6,365 nt of DNA, taken from the NCBI GenBank assembly GCA_945938055.1, contig CAMEUH010000143.1, positions 1-6,365 on the forward strand, written 5' to 3'. Each line of letters begins with the position of its first letter. Positions within the stretch are counted from its first letter, which is position 1. Source of the stretch: an uncultured Eubacteriaceae bacterium (GTDB lineage: Bacteria > Bacillota > Clostridia > Lachnospirales > Lachnospiraceae). The notes beneath the pieces are model-generated. The model had not been told where the DNA came from. It did not search any database and saw nothing but the letters and a program-made list of their open reading frames with translations. A program made the translations under genes and the position numbers. This document shows positions 6,105-6,365 of this stretch, piece by piece.

Positions 6105-6365
6105 CTATTCTACAGGAGCAAGCAGAAATTCGTCAAGGTTTCCCCATGCACCGGCATTACACTGAACCTTCACACCAATGGTAATGGTTCCGTCCGTGGT
6201 GGTAATTGCCTCAATGACCGGATGTTGAATATCCTGCCACTGGGTAATGGCAAATTCCTGATGGTATTCTTTTCCGTCTGCATAAGCATAGATTTCTATC
6301 GCCTGGTTTCCTGCATCTCCTCCATGCATTGCCATCGTATATTTGTAAGTTCCCGGATTCAGATT
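6105..6365 (-). CDS. C-terminal end of a protein with a carbohydrate-binding-like beta domain, 5' end outside window
   Basis: The reading frame is open to the window edge, so the 86 visible residues are the C-terminus of a longer protein; the internal ATG at 6335 is not a credible start and has no ribosome binding site. Alternating beta-strand patterns (GTYKYTMAMHGGDAG near the start, then EIYAYADG, W in ITQW, GTITIGVKV, GAWGNLDEFLL at the end) resemble the jelly-roll domains that close many secreted clostridial glycosidases, for example the tail of GH53 endo-galactanases. Such a domain would bind polysaccharide outside the cell. The protein stops directly after the domain, with no LPXTG or other wall anchor. 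The catalytic part, if any, is not in the window, so no enzyme is assigned. Confidence 0.6.
   Translation of the reverse strand, partial: NLNPGTYKYTMAMHGGDAGNQAIEIYAYADGKEYHQEFAITQWQDIQHPVIEAITTTDGTITIGVKVQCNAGAWGNLDEFLLAPVE

Noticed and set aside
1..6365. Mobile elements, CRISPR arrays, tRNA or rRNA genes, riboswitches
   Set aside because: I saw no spaced direct repeats, transposase-like frames, tRNA-like folds or long structured leaders; intergenic gaps are all 151 bases or shorter.

Overview
The window looks like chromosomal DNA from a low-GC, anaerobic, probably flagellated member of the Firmicutes. Lachnospiraceae is the best guess, from the style of the citrate synthase, MATE, MarR and aminotransferase proteins and from the strong AGGAGG-type ribosome binding sites. 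This placement rests on recalled family resemblance, not on a search. Every gene found lies on the minus strand, so transcription runs from high to low coordinates.

Upstream block, 6365 down to 5666: the last 86 residues of a protein ending in a beta-rich, carbohydrate-binding-like domain (6105-6365, cut by the window edge) are followed after 31 bases by a four-helix membrane protein with VanZ-like motifs (5666-6073). Next comes a citrate synthase gene (4175-5538) that is broken. The first two thirds, with one catalytic histidine, ends at a TGA. The last third, with the other catalytic histidine and the catalytic aspartate, continues in another frame. The linker at the break also looks about nine residues too short, so this is probably a deletion with frameshift. 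A clear hairpin terminator (4112-4161) closes that transcription unit.

Downstream block, 4084 down to 1: a perfect-consensus sigma-A promoter (TTGACA, 17 bases, TATAAT), overlapped at its -35 by a 17-base near-palindrome, drives four tightly packed genes. They are a MarR-family regulator (3544-4023), a six-helix methyl-accepting chemotaxis protein without a recognisable ligand-binding or HAMP domain (2029-3522), a class I/II PLP aminotransferase (834-2012) and a MATE efflux transporter (1-821, 3' end outside the window). Gaps are 21, 16 and 12 bases, and the MATE ribosome binding site overlaps the aminotransferase stop codon. The simplest reading is one autoregulated operon in which sensing (MarR, chemoreceptor), amino-acid or amine chemistry (aminotransferase) and export (MATE) respond to a shared compound. 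The compound is unknown and this model is inference. This operon, and an unusual three-residue shortening in the DNA-binding motif of its MarR protein, are the points most worth following up with the broken citrate synthase.
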